Positions 13,188-13,763 of a stretch of 13,763 bases of DNA are shown piece after piece. A program made the position numbers and the translations under genes. The stretch is taken from assembly GCA_028818995.1 (NCBI GenBank), contig JAPPMR010000376.1:1-13763 (forward strand), read 5' to 3'. The notes beneath the pieces were generated by a model. It did no database searches, was not told the origin of the DNA, and saw only the letters and a program-made list of their open reading frames with translations. The DNA comes from Candidatus Poribacteria bacterium. Lineage in GTDB: Bacteria > Poribacteria > WGA-4E > WGA-3G. The first letter of the stretch is position 1. Every line of letters begins with the position of its first letter.

Positions 13188-13673
13188 CTATCTTTTTGAA
13201 CTTTCAAACTCTTGGAGAGGTCCCTTCTCCCCTTGGGTTTCTGTGAAATTGCCCTTTGTGTATTCGTCAATGACTTTTCTCCAAAAGGCTTGGGCGGGGA
13301 AATTGTCAGCTTCCTGTACAACAGACCATTTGCCCGGATATTTCGCGAAGAGTCGATGAGCAACCTTCATTCCTATTCCTTTTCGTCGGTATTTTCTCAA
13401 AATGAAAAACTCGGAGAGTATATTTATACGCTCACCGTTTTCTGGTCGGTTCTGCCTACCTAACGCAAATCCAGCCAATTTTCCGTTAATTTTCACAAAG
13501 TAAGCAAAACGTTCAGGTTCTGTCCAATAGTAGTCGAGATATTTGTAGTTGAACAGTCCATAAGGTCCAACATCCTCGTCATTAAATTCGCTATAATCGT
13601 GAAAACACAACTGCATCAGATTACTGAGAATGGGCTTTTCATCTATTGAAATTTGTTCAAGTTCAATGTTCAT
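13188..13673 (-). CDS. GNAT family N-acetyltransferase
   Basis: A 161-residue cytoplasmic acetyltransferase that would transfer acetyl from acetyl-CoA to an amine. The acetyl-CoA pyrophosphate loop is clear as R96-R-K-G-I-G101 in FFILRKYRRKGIGMKVAH, preceded by the beta-4 strand ILSEFFIL. The later VVQEADNFPAQAFWRKVI (118-135) matches the conserved C-terminal motif with an N...A...FW pattern. GAGGG lies a few bases before the ATG at 13673. It is the first gene of the minus-strand operon, with 17 bases to the metallohydrolase start. No clear promoter was found in the 90 bases upstream, which end in a dispersed repeat. Confidence 0.9.
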   Translation of the reverse strand: MNIELEQISIDEKPILSNLMQLCFHDYSEFNDEDVGPYGLFNYKYLDYYWTEPERFAYFVKINGKLAGFALGRQNRPENGERINILSEFFILRKYRRKGIGMKVAHRLFAKYPGKWSVVQEADNFPAQAFWRKVIDEYTKGNFTETQGEKGPLQEFESSKR

Positions 13674-13745
13674 TCATTTTCCCTCTTCTACTGTTCTTAA
13701 TGTGCTTATATGGTAGAGATTAGAATTAACGCTACATTCCTGAAC

Positions 13746-13763
13746 TGTAGGAGGGAACTCCGA
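13746..13763. repeat. Partial copy of the dispersed inverted-repeat element
   Basis: TGTAGGAGGGAACTCCGA is identical over 18 bases to the reverse complement of 1854-1871. The window ends here, so the rest of the element cannot be seen. Confidence 0.75.

Noticed and set aside
13674..13745. Promoter for the GNAT-led operon
   Set aside because: A TATAAG-like -10 can be found on the minus strand, but no acceptable -35 box lies at the right distance, so the promoter may be outside or of another type.

Overview
The window looks like a chromosomal segment of an uncultivated environmental bacterium with an inner membrane, System I cytochrome c maturation and moderate GC. The best guess is a Poribacteria-like lineage. 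That guess rests on the mix of Gfo/Idh-type oxidoreductase, several phytanoyl-CoA-dioxygenase (PhyH) family proteins, a DapA/NAL-type aldolase, a LamG secreted protein, an Rpn-type nuclease and many short palindromic intergenic repeats. It is inferred from general knowledge and not proven by a marker gene.

Left end (minus strand): ccmE then ccmF (cut by the window edge), two genes of System I cytochrome c maturation. CcmE carries the CX3Y haem-attachment motif in place of the classical HX3Y. A 387-base divergent intergenic region follows. It holds a promoter-like pair with a palindromic spacer, and a 66-bp inverted-repeat element whose right arm recurs exactly at the far right end of the window.

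Middle: a DapA/NAL-superfamily aldolase (+) converges on an Rpn/PD-(D/E)XK-type nuclease gene (-). The nuclease gene appears to be expressed as a leaderless mRNA from a perfect consensus promoter. Next come two overlapping genes of unknown function (a 98-residue soluble protein and a 249-residue membrane protein). They are bracketed by about 40-bp direct repeats. A Gfo/Idh/MocA-family protein with a degenerate catalytic EKP motif follows.

Centre right: a 534-base gene-free stretch carries a roughly 310-bp MITE-like element with about 35-bp imperfect terminal inverted repeats and nested short repeats. Then come a class I SAM methyltransferase and a PhyH-family dioxygenase in one likely operon. 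A LamG-domain secreted protein follows, with its own good promoter and a structured 5' leader containing two hairpins that can compete in pairing.

Right end (minus strand): a tight three-gene operon reads GNAT acetyltransferase, large secreted CehA/McbA-type (PHP-fold) metallohydrolase, PhyH-family dioxygenase, ending in a strong hairpin that overlaps the last stop codon. No rRNA, tRNA, convincing CRISPR array or intact transposase gene was seen. The gene content suggests breakdown or modification of small organic molecules plus a cell-surface protein. The most unusual signals are the CX3Y CcmE, the repeat-bracketed unknown gene pair, the MITE-like element and the switch-like leader of the LamG gene.
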